Shown here in pieces: positions 10,201-19,254 of a stretch of DNA of 64,000 nucleotides (within the stretch, counting starts at the first letter, position 1; each line of letters starts with the position of its first letter). The position numbers and the translations under genes were made by a program. The stretch comes from Flavobacteriales bacterium. Its GTDB lineage: Bacteria > Bacteroidota > Bacteroidia > Flavobacteriales > BACL11. The stretch spans positions 1 through 64,000 of the forward strand of contig PAHP01000006.1 of the NCBI GenBank assembly GCA_002705205.1, given 5' to 3'. Below the pieces are notes generated by a model. The model ran no database searches. It had not been told where the DNA came from and was given only the letters and a program-made list of their open reading frames with translations.

Positions 10201-12117
10201 ACTGTTTCATTTACTGATATCTCAACAAACGGTCCTGTTTCATGGATTTGGGATTTTGGTGATGGTAATTTTTCTAGTGTTCAACATCCTGTCCATAGTT
10301 ATTCAAATAGTGGGGTTTATACGGTTAAATTAACTACAACTAACCAATATGGTACTGATAGTGTTATTATTAATAATGCCATTACTATTATTGATGTAGA
10401 TATACAAACTATGGCGGCTTCTTCTTGTATAGATACATCTTTAACTTTATGGGCAACTTCTTCTGCTGGTACTATATCTTGGTATGATGATAATAGTTTA
10501 AATAATCTAATAGGTACTGGTAATAGTTATACTACGCCTAATTTAAATGTTACAACTTCTTATTTTGCTCAGTCTGTATATGAATTCCCTACTAATTTTG
10601 GAGGGCCATCTGATAATGCTATTGGTCCTGGTAGTTATTACCAGGGAAGTAAGTATTTGATATTCGATAACTACTTTCCATCTACCTTAATTTCTGTATT
10701 AGTTTATGCTGATTCCGATGCTTATAGAACCATTGAACTCAGAAATAGTAGCAATGCTGTAATATCAGACACTACAGTATTTATCCCTACATCACCTAAT
10801 GGAATAAGAATATATGTAAATTTTGATTTACCTGTACAAAGTAATATGCAATTAGGTTTAAGTGGTTCAAATAATGATATGTTCAGAACAAGTTCTGGTG
10901 CAGTTTTCCCTTACAATATTAATAATATTGTTTCAATAACTGGAACTAATGCGCCTGCAGGATATTATTATTTCTTTTATGATTGGGAGGTTAAAAAAGA
11001 ATCATGTGTCTCTAATGTAGCTGAGGTAATTGCTACGATTGAGAATTCTTCATCAAATACGGATACTGTCACAGTATGTGATGTATATACTTGGTTAGTA
11101 AATAATCAGACATATATAACAAGTGGCACTTATATTGATGTCAGTATAAATGCAGCGGGTTGTACTCATACAGAAACACTTCATCTCATAATTGATGATT
11201 CAACATCAAATACTACTGCTGTTACTGAATGTGATTCATATACATGGCCAGTAAATAATCAGAGCTACACCACTAGTGGTACTTATTCTGATATTAGTTT
11301 TAATTTATCAGGGTGTATTCATTCTGAAGTACTCAATTTGGTAATTGAGAATTCAACATCAAATACTACTTCTATATCTGAATGTGATTTTTATACCTGG
11401 TCGGTAAATAATCAAACCTATACCACAAGTGGAAATTATATCGATGTTAGTACTAATTTGGGAGGTTGTATGCATACAGAAAGTCTTGATTTAACAATTA
11501 ATAATTTATCAGATACTAATCAAAGTTTCTATTTGTGTAATGGGGATAGTCTAATTATTAATGGTAATACATATTACAATCCAGGTTTTTATATAGATAT
11601 ATTACAAGGAGTTAATGGTTGTGATAGTATTGTTAATACGACTCTCACTATTTTTCCTAATCCTTATATTGATATTATCTTGAATAATAATCAGCTAGAG
11701 AGTGATTTGGGAGGTGGTTCTGCTAGTGCTTATTTATGGAGCACTGGTGAGACTACATCATCAATTACTCCATTAGTTAGTGGTATTTATTGGTTAATTG
11801 TTACAGATCTAAACAATTGTAATAGTGACACAGCATTTTATAGTTTTACTACTACCGATATTTTTGAAGAATTGAGTCGTTCAGTTATCATTTATCCGAA
11901 TCCTACAAGTGGTATTGTTAATATAAGTTTTTATAACTCAGAAGGAACATCAGTAGTTTTGCAAAATATTCTAGGAGAGAGAGTTTCAGAAATAGTTTCA
12001 GAGAGAGATGGTGTTGTTGCGGTTAGCTTTGATATGTCTGATTATTCCAGTGGTGTTTACTTTATTAAATTCATCACAAATTATGGGATTATGAATTATA
12101 AGTTAGTCCTTGAATAG
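7237..12117 (+). CDS. Giant secreted protein: BNR/sortilin-like propeller, two PKD domains, CUB domain, 51-aa Cys repeats, full-length T9SS type A C-terminal domain
   Basis: Repeated YKSTDGGxxW motifs; WDFGDGN..P.H.Y PKD motifs; CUB-like CNGTLYDVGGPNGNYYDQNDCWITI; C-term IIYPNPTSG..LGERV..YSSGVYFIKF..KLVLE. Confidence 0.9.
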   Translation: MRNLVVLLIIIPVFTVAQNWIDKMQNPTINFYDTQEDFKDFWENKAIEKGKGWKQFKRWENFIKPRVFPNGIQYPDILMKEYNNLVSANNSFLMSPPNVWTQVGPDDVPLESSGRKRGIGRVNTMAFHPTDVDKIYVGAPAGGFWQSDNGGQTWNTTTDFLTNLGVSDIAIDANNPDIIYIITGDRDGADTYSFGLMKSIDGGSTFNTTGLSFDVTSYYKGNRVLVDPSNSNIIIVATSNGIYRSVDAGVSFVHTYSGINMTDIEFHTTNSNIIYGGSKGSTSIYKSTDNGINWNQSGSGLPSTNNVVRACVAVTADNPQVVYAMFGGNNNGFYGVYKSTDEGVNWTQQSNSPNLLGWSSTGSDSGGQAWYDLAFAVSPTDEDILFVGGVNTWKSIDGGQSWDINTHWYGDNGSTYMHADEHMFRYNPLNNYIYSGNDGGLYYSTNNGNTWNDISDGLHITQFYSLGVSQTVQDMVITGAQDNGTFLKNNLNWDAVIGGDGMECIIDYTDANIMYGETQYGGMRKSTNGGNSFASISPASNGSWETPYILDKNNPNIIYAGYDELYKSTDGGNIWNTITNGETNGGNINEIAISKSNPDVIYFTDDSNIFKTTDGGANWNLINNNLPYLYITYVIVNPNDENTVWVTISGYTAGEKVYKSTDGGNNWVNISGTLPNIPVNCIELNQADSLETVYIGTDLGVFISDSTINDWNLFNNNTLPNVIVNELEIQYQSNTLFAATYGRGLWSIDLLITSPPVADFSYNDSIFCNVPAQVTFLNNSYYSNSYYWDFGDGNISTATNPTHTYTSYGTYTVQLVSTGPLGVDSIIKQQIISIDQNNSCIITLPVSGPGNTQTMCNGTLYDVGGPNGNYYDQNDCWITIAPPGSNQITLTFNSFDVEAPSNGYSYCNWDYLEIFDGNDTTAPSLGQYCNTLTGSPGLIISSGGAITVLLHSDQAVNGTGFEADWTCSFPAAPPVSMFEISDSVSCDPTVSFTDISTNGPVSWIWDFGDGNFSSVQHPVHSYSNSGVYTVKLTTTNQYGTDSVIINNAITIIDVDIQTMAASSCIDTSLTLWATSSAGTISWYDDNSLNNLIGTGNSYTTPNLNVTTSYFAQSVYEFPTNFGGPSDNAIGPGSYYQGSKYLIFDNYFPSTLISVLVYADSDAYRTIELRNSSNAVISDTTVFIPTSPNGIRIYVNFDLPVQSNMQLGLSGSNNDMFRTSSGAVFPYNINNIVSITGTNAPAGYYYFFYDWEVKKESCVSNVAEVIATIENSSSNTDTVTVCDVYTWLVNNQTYITSGTYIDVSINAAGCTHTETLHLIIDDSTSNTTAVTECDSYTWPVNNQSYTTSGTYSDISFNLSGCIHSEVLNLVIENSTSNTTSISECDFYTWSVNNQTYTTSGNYIDVSTNLGGCMHTESLDLTINNLSDTNQSFYLCNGDSLIINGNTYYNPGFYIDILQGVNGCDSIVNTTLTIFPNPYIDIILNNNQLESDLGGGSASAYLWSTGETTSSITPLVSGIYWLIVTDLNNCNSDTAFYSFTTTDIFEELSRSVIIYPNPTSGIVNISFYNSEGTSVVLQNILGERVSEIVSERDGVVAVSFDMSDYSSGVYFIKFITNYGIMNYKLVLE
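11059..11640 (+). repeat. Four tandem 153-nt (51-aa) cysteine-pair repeats inside the giant secreted CDS
   Basis: First Cys codons of successive units at 11077, 11230, 11383 and 11536: constant 153-nt spacing. Confidence 0.85.
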
Positions 12118-12165
12118 AAGAATCATTATGAGTATACTATTTTTGACTTAATAACTAAGAGATAA

Positions 12166-14535
12166 ATGAAAAGATTATTATTGTTGTTGTTACTACTACC
12201 TATGTTTATTTCCGCTCAAAGTAGTTGGAATATGAATCTGCTTGGTTCATTTGATTATGAGAATAATCATAATACAAAATGTAATGATATTTGGGGTTGG
12301 GAGGATGGTAATGAAAATGAATTTGCATTAGTAGGTCTAGAAAATGGGTTTTCATGTGTTGATGTTACAAACCCAAATTCTCCAATTGAAATGTTTTATA
12401 TTCAAGATGCTCAGTCAATTTGGAGAGATGTTAAGACTTGGGGTAATTATGCATATGTTACTACTGAAGCAGATGTTGGTTTGTTAATAGTAGATCTTAC
12501 TGATATGACTGGGAATACTTATTGGCATGTGAAAGATTTTACTAATAATACTACAGGTGATAGTTTGCATTTTGAGGGAGCTCATAATATTTATATTGAT
12601 GAGAATGGGATTGCTTATATATTTGGAGCTTCAAACCCAAATGGATTTGCTCAACCGCCAAATAGTGCAATATTTTTAGATGTGGCAAATAATCCAACTC
12701 ATCCTGAATACTTAGGAGAGTGGGATGATTCGCTTTTAACCTCACAAGACAATTATATTCATGACGGAATGGTAAGAGGGGATACTATGTATGCTGGATG
12801 TATTTATGGAGGTACGATGCATATTGTTGATGTAAGCGATAAAAGTAATCCGCAAACTATTGGACAACACCCTACGCCAAATAATTTTACACACAATGCA
12901 TGGGTAAGTGATGATGGTGAATATGTGTTTACTACTGATGAGCAATCAGGTGCATATCTTGCAGCGTATAATATTTCAGATATAAATAATATATATGAGG
13001 TAGACAGAATACAATCTAATCCTGGCTCTAACTCTATTCCTCATAATGTACATGTAGACGGAAATTTTTTAATTACTTCTTATTATAGAGATGGTACTAC
13101 TGTGCATGATATTACTTATCCTAATCACATGGTACAGGTAGCATATTATGATTCTTATTCTGGTAGTGGTAATGGATTTGATGGTTGTTGGGGGACTTAC
13201 CCTTTTCTTTCTTCTGGGAATATTATCTCTTCTGATAGGAATAGTTACAATGGCAAGGGTATTTTAAATATTTATGGCAGAGCATTTCAGCAAGCTTGTT
13301 ATTTGATTGGAAATGTGTCAGATGGTATAAGTGGGAATAATTTAGTTTCTGCTAATATTACAATACTAAGTACGACTACATCTGCAATCACTAATATTAT
13401 CGGAGATTATCAAACTGCTATTGTAGATTCGGGGGTTTATCAGGTCATCTTCTCTAAAACAGGATATATATCAGATACCTTATCTATTTTATTAGATCAT
13501 GGAATTATGACTACATTAAATGCTCAACTTTTTCTTATTGGTTCTGGCTGTACTGACCCATTGGCCTGCAATTATGATTCTGTAGCTACAATAAATGATA
13601 GTTCTTGTGTTTATCCTATAATGTTCCAGCAGTCTTTTTCATTATGCTATGGAGATAGCTTAATAGTAGGTGCTAGCGTATATGCTATAGCAGGAAGCTA
13701 TATAGATACTTTACAAACAGTAAATGGCTGCGATAGTATTGTATATACAAATATTAGTATAATATCACCTTCAGGTTGGCAGTGGGGAACAACAATATGC
13801 TATGGAGATAGCGTAATCGTTGGTACTAGCGTTTATTATACACAAGGAAACTATATAGATACTTTAATTACAATAAACGGATGTGATAGTATTGTGTATA
13901 CCAACATTAATACGTCTTTACCAGCGCTTGTTAATTTGAATTTATCATATTATAATGGATATAATTTATCTTGTTCTGGTAGTTCAGATGGATGGATTGA
14001 AATTAATCTAACAGGGGGCTCCCCTCCATTTATGTTTATTTGGAATAATGGACAATCTAGTGCTTTAGCAACAAATTTATCTGCGGGTATTTCTTCAGTA
14101 AATATAATTGATGTCAACAATTGCTTAACTGAATATGTTTTTTTGCTTACTGAGCCACCAATTCTAAGTGTGTCGATAAATGCTACTGATGAAACTTCTG
14201 CACTGAATGATGGTTCAGCCAATGCTACTGTTTTCGGAGGTGTTCCTCCATATGATTATAATTGGAGTAATAGTACAACAACAAACCCCAATCTTAATCT
14301 AGCTCCTGGATTATATACTGTTGATGTTACAGATGCTAATGGATGTATCATGTCGAATTCAGTTACTGTAAATGCATATACTGCTACTAATATAATGGAT
14401 ATTGATGGGAATCCTAGTAAGAATTTGAGTAAGATTTTAGGTGTGTTAGGAAAAGAAATAACTTACAGAAAAAATACATCTCTCTTTTACATTTATGATG
14501 ATGGAACAGTAGAAAAAAGAATAGTTATAGAATAA
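12166..14535 (+). CDS. Choice-of-anchor B family secreted protein with Cys and SprB-like repeats and compact C-terminal tag
   Basis: Signal peptide; ENGFSCVDVTNPNSPIEMFYI..; GCTDPLACNYDSVATINDSSC; two CYGDSxIVG..NGCDSIVYTNI units; SprB-like GGVPPYDYNWSNS; C-term FYIYDDGTVEKRIVIE. Confidence 0.85.
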   Translation: MKRLLLLLLLLPMFISAQSSWNMNLLGSFDYENNHNTKCNDIWGWEDGNENEFALVGLENGFSCVDVTNPNSPIEMFYIQDAQSIWRDVKTWGNYAYVTTEADVGLLIVDLTDMTGNTYWHVKDFTNNTTGDSLHFEGAHNIYIDENGIAYIFGASNPNGFAQPPNSAIFLDVANNPTHPEYLGEWDDSLLTSQDNYIHDGMVRGDTMYAGCIYGGTMHIVDVSDKSNPQTIGQHPTPNNFTHNAWVSDDGEYVFTTDEQSGAYLAAYNISDINNIYEVDRIQSNPGSNSIPHNVHVDGNFLITSYYRDGTTVHDITYPNHMVQVAYYDSYSGSGNGFDGCWGTYPFLSSGNIISSDRNSYNGKGILNIYGRAFQQACYLIGNVSDGISGNNLVSANITILSTTTSAITNIIGDYQTAIVDSGVYQVIFSKTGYISDTLSILLDHGIMTTLNAQLFLIGSGCTDPLACNYDSVATINDSSCVYPIMFQQSFSLCYGDSLIVGASVYAIAGSYIDTLQTVNGCDSIVYTNISIISPSGWQWGTTICYGDSVIVGTSVYYTQGNYIDTLITINGCDSIVYTNINTSLPALVNLNLSYYNGYNLSCSGSSDGWIEINLTGGSPPFMFIWNNGQSSALATNLSAGISSVNIIDVNNCLTEYVFLLTEPPILSVSINATDETSALNDGSANATVFGGVPPYDYNWSNSTTTNPNLNLAPGLYTVDVTDANGCIMSNSVTVNAYTATNIMDIDGNPSKNLSKILGVLGKEITYRKNTSLFYIYDDGTVEKRIVIE
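13645..13911 (+). repeat. Two 153-nt-period CYGDS...NGCDSIVYTNI repeats
   Basis: tgctatggagatagc at 13645 and again at 13798 (153 nt apart), conserved to tagtattgt(a/g)tat. Confidence 0.85.
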
Positions 14536-14549
14536 AAAATAGATTAATA

Positions 14550-15140
14550 ATGAAAAAAATACTACTTATATTACTTTGCTTGCCTTTAATTGGGTTTGGG
14601 CAAAAGAATATTGTTGCTAAGGTTGCTGCTAAGGAACTCAATGATTATCTTAAGAAGATTCCTTTAGGACAAGAGAAAATGTTTGGTTTTAATAATAGAC
14701 AAGAGTTTTCTGAAGCAAAAATTGGTATTCCATATGAGGTTTTTACTCTTGATTCTAGATTCTTTGATAATGAAAAGCTTGAACAAAGTGCGAATTATAT
14801 CATATCAACAGGTATTTTTAGAGTTCCAATTATAGTTGATAGTGTATATAAATCACTTCTAACAGTTTCTAAAGAAAATAATCAATGGCATGTTGTTAAG
14901 ATTGGGGCTAAGGGGTTGGCAAATGAGTTGGAAAAATTTGAGAAAGATTATTCTTCTATTGGTAGTTTTAATATTTTAAGAGTTTTTCAGATTAAAAGTG
15001 ATTTTATTTTAACATCTCAGAATATGATATATCCGCTTACTTCAGCAAAGAAGAGCTTTTTAATTGATAGTAAAGATTCGTATTCAATATATAATATGTT
15101 AACCTTAATCAAAAATAAAGAATTTAATTATGAAAAATAG
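14550..15140 (+). CDS. Hypothetical secreted protein
   Basis: Signal peptide MKKILLILLCLPLIGFGQ; overlaps the next CDS by 11 nt. Confidence 0.65.
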   Translation: MKKILLILLCLPLIGFGQKNIVAKVAAKELNDYLKKIPLGQEKMFGFNNRQEFSEAKIGIPYEVFTLDSRFFDNEKLEQSANYIISTGIFRVPIIVDSVYKSLLTVSKENNQWHVVKIGAKGLANELEKFEKDYSSIGSFNILRVFQIKSDFILTSQNMIYPLTSAKKSFLIDSKDSYSIYNMLTLIKNKEFNYEK

Positions 15141-15876
15141 ATCTACTTGCCTTCTTCTACTTCTTATCTTTAGTTTATTTCTTTTTTCAGGCATTAAGGC
15201 TCAGGTCTTATCAGTTCCTGAAATTTATCAAGAACAGGATAATTGGTGCTGGGCAGGAGTATCTAAATGTGTTTTAGATTATTGTGGGTTCTTCACGCAA
15301 CAATGTGAGATTGCTGAGTATACTAGGAATGTCTCCTTGGATGATTTTGGTTTAGTTGACTGTTGTATAGATCCATCTCAAGGATGTAATCAGGGAAATT
15401 ACAATTATGGGGCCAGTGGAAGTATTGAAGATATTCTAGTTAATTTTGGAGGTGTTTATACTAGTAATTTACCTTATTTAATAAATGAGGTGCAATGGCA
15501 AACAGAAATATCGAATAATAGGCCGTTTATTATTCGATATGGGTGGAATGGTGGGGGAGGACATTTTGTAGTTGGTTATGGAGTCACAGGATCTGACCCT
15601 TCAAGTTTAGATTATTTTACTATGGATCCTTGGTTTAATGAAGGGTATACCATTTCATCATATAATTGGATCGTTACTGCAGGAGGAGGAGGTAGCTGGA
15701 CTCATACTCAATTAACATTCCCGCCGATTACATCAGAAATAACAAGTATAAATACAGATAAGCGTAAATTATTGAAGACTATAGATGTCTTGGGAAGAGA
15801 GACGGAGGAGGTCAATCAGACTTTATTTTATCTTTATGATAATGGTGTTGTGGAAAAGAAGCTAATTATAGAGTAG
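15130..15876 (+). CDS. Papain-like (C39/AvrRpt2-type) cysteine protease, secreted, compact C-terminal tag
   Basis: VPEIYQEQDNWCWAGVSKCVLDYCG catalytic Cys motif, GHFVVGYGV His motif, MDPWF; C-term FYLYDNGVVEKKLIIE. Confidence 0.8.
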   Translation: MKNRSTCLLLLLIFSLFLFSGIKAQVLSVPEIYQEQDNWCWAGVSKCVLDYCGFFTQQCEIAEYTRNVSLDDFGLVDCCIDPSQGCNQGNYNYGASGSIEDILVNFGGVYTSNLPYLINEVQWQTEISNNRPFIIRYGWNGGGGHFVVGYGVTGSDPSSLDYFTMDPWFNEGYTISSYNWIVTAGGGGSWTHTQLTFPPITSEITSINTDKRKLLKTIDVLGRETEEVNQTLFYLYDNGVVEKKLIIE

Positions 15877-15887
15877 CGTTTAGATTA

Positions 15888-16994
15888 TTACTCTATCCAG
15901 TCAGCAATAAACATATTTGTGGATCTTGTCCCTCCATTATTTCTGTTAGATGAGAAGACTAGTTTTTTGCCATCATAAGAAAACATGGGGAAGGCATCAA
16001 ATGCGCCATCATATGTAATTTGCTCTAATTCTGTTCCGTCAATATTGATCATGTATAGGTTAAAAGGAAATCCTCTCTCAGATTTATGATTAGAAGAAAA
16101 CAGAACTTTATTCCCGCTTGGATGAAAGAAAGGCGACCAGTTAGCTTTTCCTAAGTCAGTGATCCTTTTTAGGTCAGAGCCATCAACATTACAAATATAT
16201 AATTCCATTTCAGTCGGTTTTACTAGCCCATCTTTAAGTAAGTTTTTGTATTCATCTATTTCTTGTTCTGTTTCTGGTCTTGAAGAACGGAAAATAAGTT
16301 TTTTTCCATCAGGGGAGAAGAAAGCGCCTCCATCATAGCCTAATTGTGAAGTGACTTGGTTAACATTACTGCCATCAAGATTCATAGTATAAAGTTCAAG
16401 ATCGCCACTTCTGTCCGAAGTAAAAACAATTTTATCACCTTGAGGAGATAATGTAGCTTCAGCATCATAGCCTGGATCATTAGTTAATTGATTAATAATT
16501 TTTCCGTTTATATCAGCGACAAATATGTCAAAGTCAGGGTAAATTGGCCAAACATAAGCGCCGTCTTCTCTTTTTGCTGGTTCTTTTGGGCAGTTTATAT
16601 CTCCTAGATGAGTAGATGCATAAAGTATCGTAGTGTCTCCAGGCATAAAATAAGAACAGGTGGTTCTCCCTAATCCAGTACTAACCATTGGAGGGATTTC
16701 TTCTTTCATATTATCATTTTTCCAATCAGTTATATAAATTTGATCGCATTCAATTCCTAATTCAGGATTTTTAAGTTGGAATACTAGTTTTGTGTCATCA
16801 AAAGAAAAATAAGCCTCTGCATTATCTCCTCCAAAAGTGAGTTGTTTTATATTCTTAAGATGTTTTTCATTACTATAATGTATATCTGATTTATTTTTTG
16901 TTTTTTTTCTTGATTCAGTAGTATCTTTTGAATTGTTTACTGTGCATGAAAAAAGTAGAATAAGAGTGCTTATTGATAATATAATTTTATTCAT
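15888..16994 (-). CDS. TolB-like/PD40 beta-propeller lipoprotein
   Basis: Lipobox LILLFSC; repeated SPDGKKLIFRSSR / SPQGDKIVFTSDRSGDLELYTMNLDGSN motifs. Confidence 0.85.
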   Translation of the reverse strand: MNKIILSISTLILLFSCTVNNSKDTTESRKKTKNKSDIHYSNEKHLKNIKQLTFGGDNAEAYFSFDDTKLVFQLKNPELGIECDQIYITDWKNDNMKEEIPPMVSTGLGRTTCSYFMPGDTTILYASTHLGDINCPKEPAKREDGAYVWPIYPDFDIFVADINGKIINQLTNDPGYDAEATLSPQGDKIVFTSDRSGDLELYTMNLDGSNVNQVTSQLGYDGGAFFSPDGKKLIFRSSRPETEQEIDEYKNLLKDGLVKPTEMELYICNVDGSDLKRITDLGKANWSPFFHPSGNKVLFSSNHKSERGFPFNLYMINIDGTELEQITYDGAFDAFPMFSYDGKKLVFSSNRNNGGTRSTNMFIADWIE

Positions 16995-17058
16995 AATATT
17001 GATTTTAAATTTACTGCAAATATATAGCTTAGAATATTTCTAGTCATCAGATGTGAAG

Positions 17059-19062
17059 TTAAAAATCCAAGTTGTTAATTAACTCATCATTTGCAATGTT
17101 TGGTAATGTTACTTTTAATTCTTTGTTCATTTTCATAGCTCTTTTTATAGCAAAGTTAGCCTCTTTGTTTCTTGCCCAACTTCTTCTTGAAATGCCATTG
17201 TTAACATCCCAGAAAAGCATGGATTTTAAACGTCTATCAGCATCAGTAGAACCATCTAGAAGCAATCCGAAACCGCCATTTATGACTTCACCCCAACCAA
17301 CACCTCCACCATTATGTATAGAAACCCAAGTGGCGCCTCTAAAGCTATCCCCAATTACATTGTGAATAGCCATATCAGCTGTAAACTGTGAGCCATCATA
17401 AATATTGGATGTTTCTCTGTAAGGAGAGTCTGTTCCTGATACATCATGATGATCACGACCTAATACTACAGGAGCAGAAAGCTCACCGTTAGCAATTGCA
17501 TTGTTAAAGGCCTCAGCAATTTTTGTTCTTCCTTCAGCATCCGCATAAAGTATTCTTGCTTGAGATCCTACAACAAGTTTATTCTCTCCAGCTGCTTTTA
17601 TCCAATTGATATTATCAATCATTTGTAATTTAGTTTCTTTCGGAGATTCTTCTATGATCTCTTCTAGAACTTTTGTAGCAATTTTATCGGTTGTTTCTAA
17701 GTCTTTAGGATCATTTGATGTGCAAATCCATCTGAATGGACCAAATCCATAATCAAAACACATTGGACCCATTATATCTTGTATGTAAGAGGGGTATTTA
17801 AAATTTCCATCTTTTTTTAAGATGTTCGCTCCTGCACGGCTAGCTTCTAGTAAGAAGGCATTGCCGTAATCAAAGAAATACATTCCTCTCTTTGTTAATG
17901 TATTAATAGCGTCAGTATGTCTAATTAAAGTCTTTTTAACTTCTTTTTTAAACTCTTTAGGGTTATTAGCCATCATTTTATTTGCATCTTCATAACTCAT
18001 TCCGATAGGGTAGTAGCCACCGGCCCATGGATTATGTAAAGAGGTCTGGTCAGATCCAATTTCAATATGTATCTTACGATCTACAATTCTCTCCCATAAT
18101 TCAACTATATTTCCATTATAAGCAATCGAGATAGCTTCTTTATTTTCTTTTGCTTCTATTGCTCTATCTAGCAATCTATCTAAATCAGTATAGACTTCAT
18201 CTACCCATCCTTGATGATGTCTTTTATAGGTAGCTTGAGGATTAACTTCCGCTATTATGCAGACTCCCTTTGCTATTACGCCAGCTTTAGGCTGAGCTCC
18301 GCTCATACCTCCAAGGCCTGAGGTCACAAATATTTTTCCACTTAAGTCTTTTGCTTTTGGATCTATCTTTCTTGCTGCATTAAGTACTGTAATTGTTGTG
18401 CCATGAACAATCCCTTGAGGTCCAATGTACATAAAAGAGCCAGCAGTCATTTGTCCATATTGAGTTACGCCAAGAGCATTAAACTTTTCCCAATCATCAG
18501 TTTTTGAGTAGTTAGGAATCATCATTCCATTTGTAACTACAACTCTAGGAGCATCTTTATTTGAAGGGAATAATCCCATAGGATGGCCAGAATATAGTGC
18601 CAAAGTTTGGTTGTCTGTCATTTCTGCTAGATACTTCATGCAGAGTAGGTATTGTGCCCAGTTTTGAAAGACAGCTCCATTTCCTCCATAAGTAATTAAT
18701 TCCTCAGGGTGTTGAGCTATTGCATGGTCTAAATTGTTAGAAAGCATCATTTGTATTGCTGCTGCTTGCTTGCTATTGTGAGGGAAATCTTCAAGATGTC
18801 TTGCTTTTATCTTATAATTTGGCATAAATCGGTACATGTAGATTCTTCCATATTTTTTTAGCTCGTTTAGAAATTCTGTAGCTAATATAGGGTGCATATG
18901 CTTAGGGAAATAGCGTAATGCATTCCTGATTGCTAATTTTTTCTCGTCTTTTGTAAGAATGTCCTTTCTTTTTGGAGCATGACTAATATTTAGATTAATA
19001 TCTCTTTCTTTAGGAATTTCTGATGGAATTCCTGCTAAGATGGCTTGTTTAAGATCTGTCAT
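17059..19062 (-). CDS. hutU: Urocanate hydratase
   Basis: 667 aa; YGGNGAVFQNWAQY, GGLGGMSGAQPKA-type (SGLGGMSGAQPKAG), GRDHHDVSGTDSPYRETSNIYDGSQ, HNGGGVGWGEVINGGFG. Confidence 0.93.
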   Translation of the reverse strand: MTDLKQAILAGIPSEIPKERDINLNISHAPKRKDILTKDEKKLAIRNALRYFPKHMHPILATEFLNELKKYGRIYMYRFMPNYKIKARHLEDFPHNSKQAAAIQMMLSNNLDHAIAQHPEELITYGGNGAVFQNWAQYLLCMKYLAEMTDNQTLALYSGHPMGLFPSNKDAPRVVVTNGMMIPNYSKTDDWEKFNALGVTQYGQMTAGSFMYIGPQGIVHGTTITVLNAARKIDPKAKDLSGKIFVTSGLGGMSGAQPKAGVIAKGVCIIAEVNPQATYKRHHQGWVDEVYTDLDRLLDRAIEAKENKEAISIAYNGNIVELWERIVDRKIHIEIGSDQTSLHNPWAGGYYPIGMSYEDANKMMANNPKEFKKEVKKTLIRHTDAINTLTKRGMYFFDYGNAFLLEASRAGANILKKDGNFKYPSYIQDIMGPMCFDYGFGPFRWICTSNDPKDLETTDKIATKVLEEIIEESPKETKLQMIDNINWIKAAGENKLVVGSQARILYADAEGRTKIAEAFNNAIANGELSAPVVLGRDHHDVSGTDSPYRETSNIYDGSQFTADMAIHNVIGDSFRGATWVSIHNGGGVGWGEVINGGFGLLLDGSTDADRRLKSMLFWDVNNGISRRSWARNKEANFAIKRAMKMNKELKVTLPNIANDELINNLDF

Positions 19063-19225
19063 ACTGTTTTTTTTTATCTTTTTTCTTATAAGGGCAATGT
19101 TTGCAATTATTATTGCAGCAGTATCCTTTTCTTAGATGATACTTTGCAGTGAAAACGATATACCCTTCGGGGGAATAGTAGTATTCATCCTTATCTAGTT
19201 TATCTATTTTTGAAAACTCTTTCAT
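19049..19225 (-). CDS. DUF5522-like small Cys-rich protein (58 aa), absent from the ORF track
   Basis: Hand translation MKEFSKIDKLDKDEYYYSPEGYIVFTAKYHLRKGYCCNNNCKHCPYKKKDKKKQYDRS*; overlaps hutU start by 14 nt. Confidence 0.8.
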   Translation of the reverse strand: MKEFSKIDKLDKDEYYYSPEGYIVFTAKYHLRKGYCCNNNCKHCPYKKKDKKKQYDRS

Positions 19226-19254
19226 TTTGTTACAAAATTAAGATATTTGCTTTA

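Noticed and set aside
13950-14222. Minus-strand ORF antisense to SprB-like repeats
   Set aside because: Shadow ORF in a supported gene.
17072-17365. Plus-strand ORF antisense to hutU 3' end
   Set aside because: Shadow ORF of a highly conserved enzyme.
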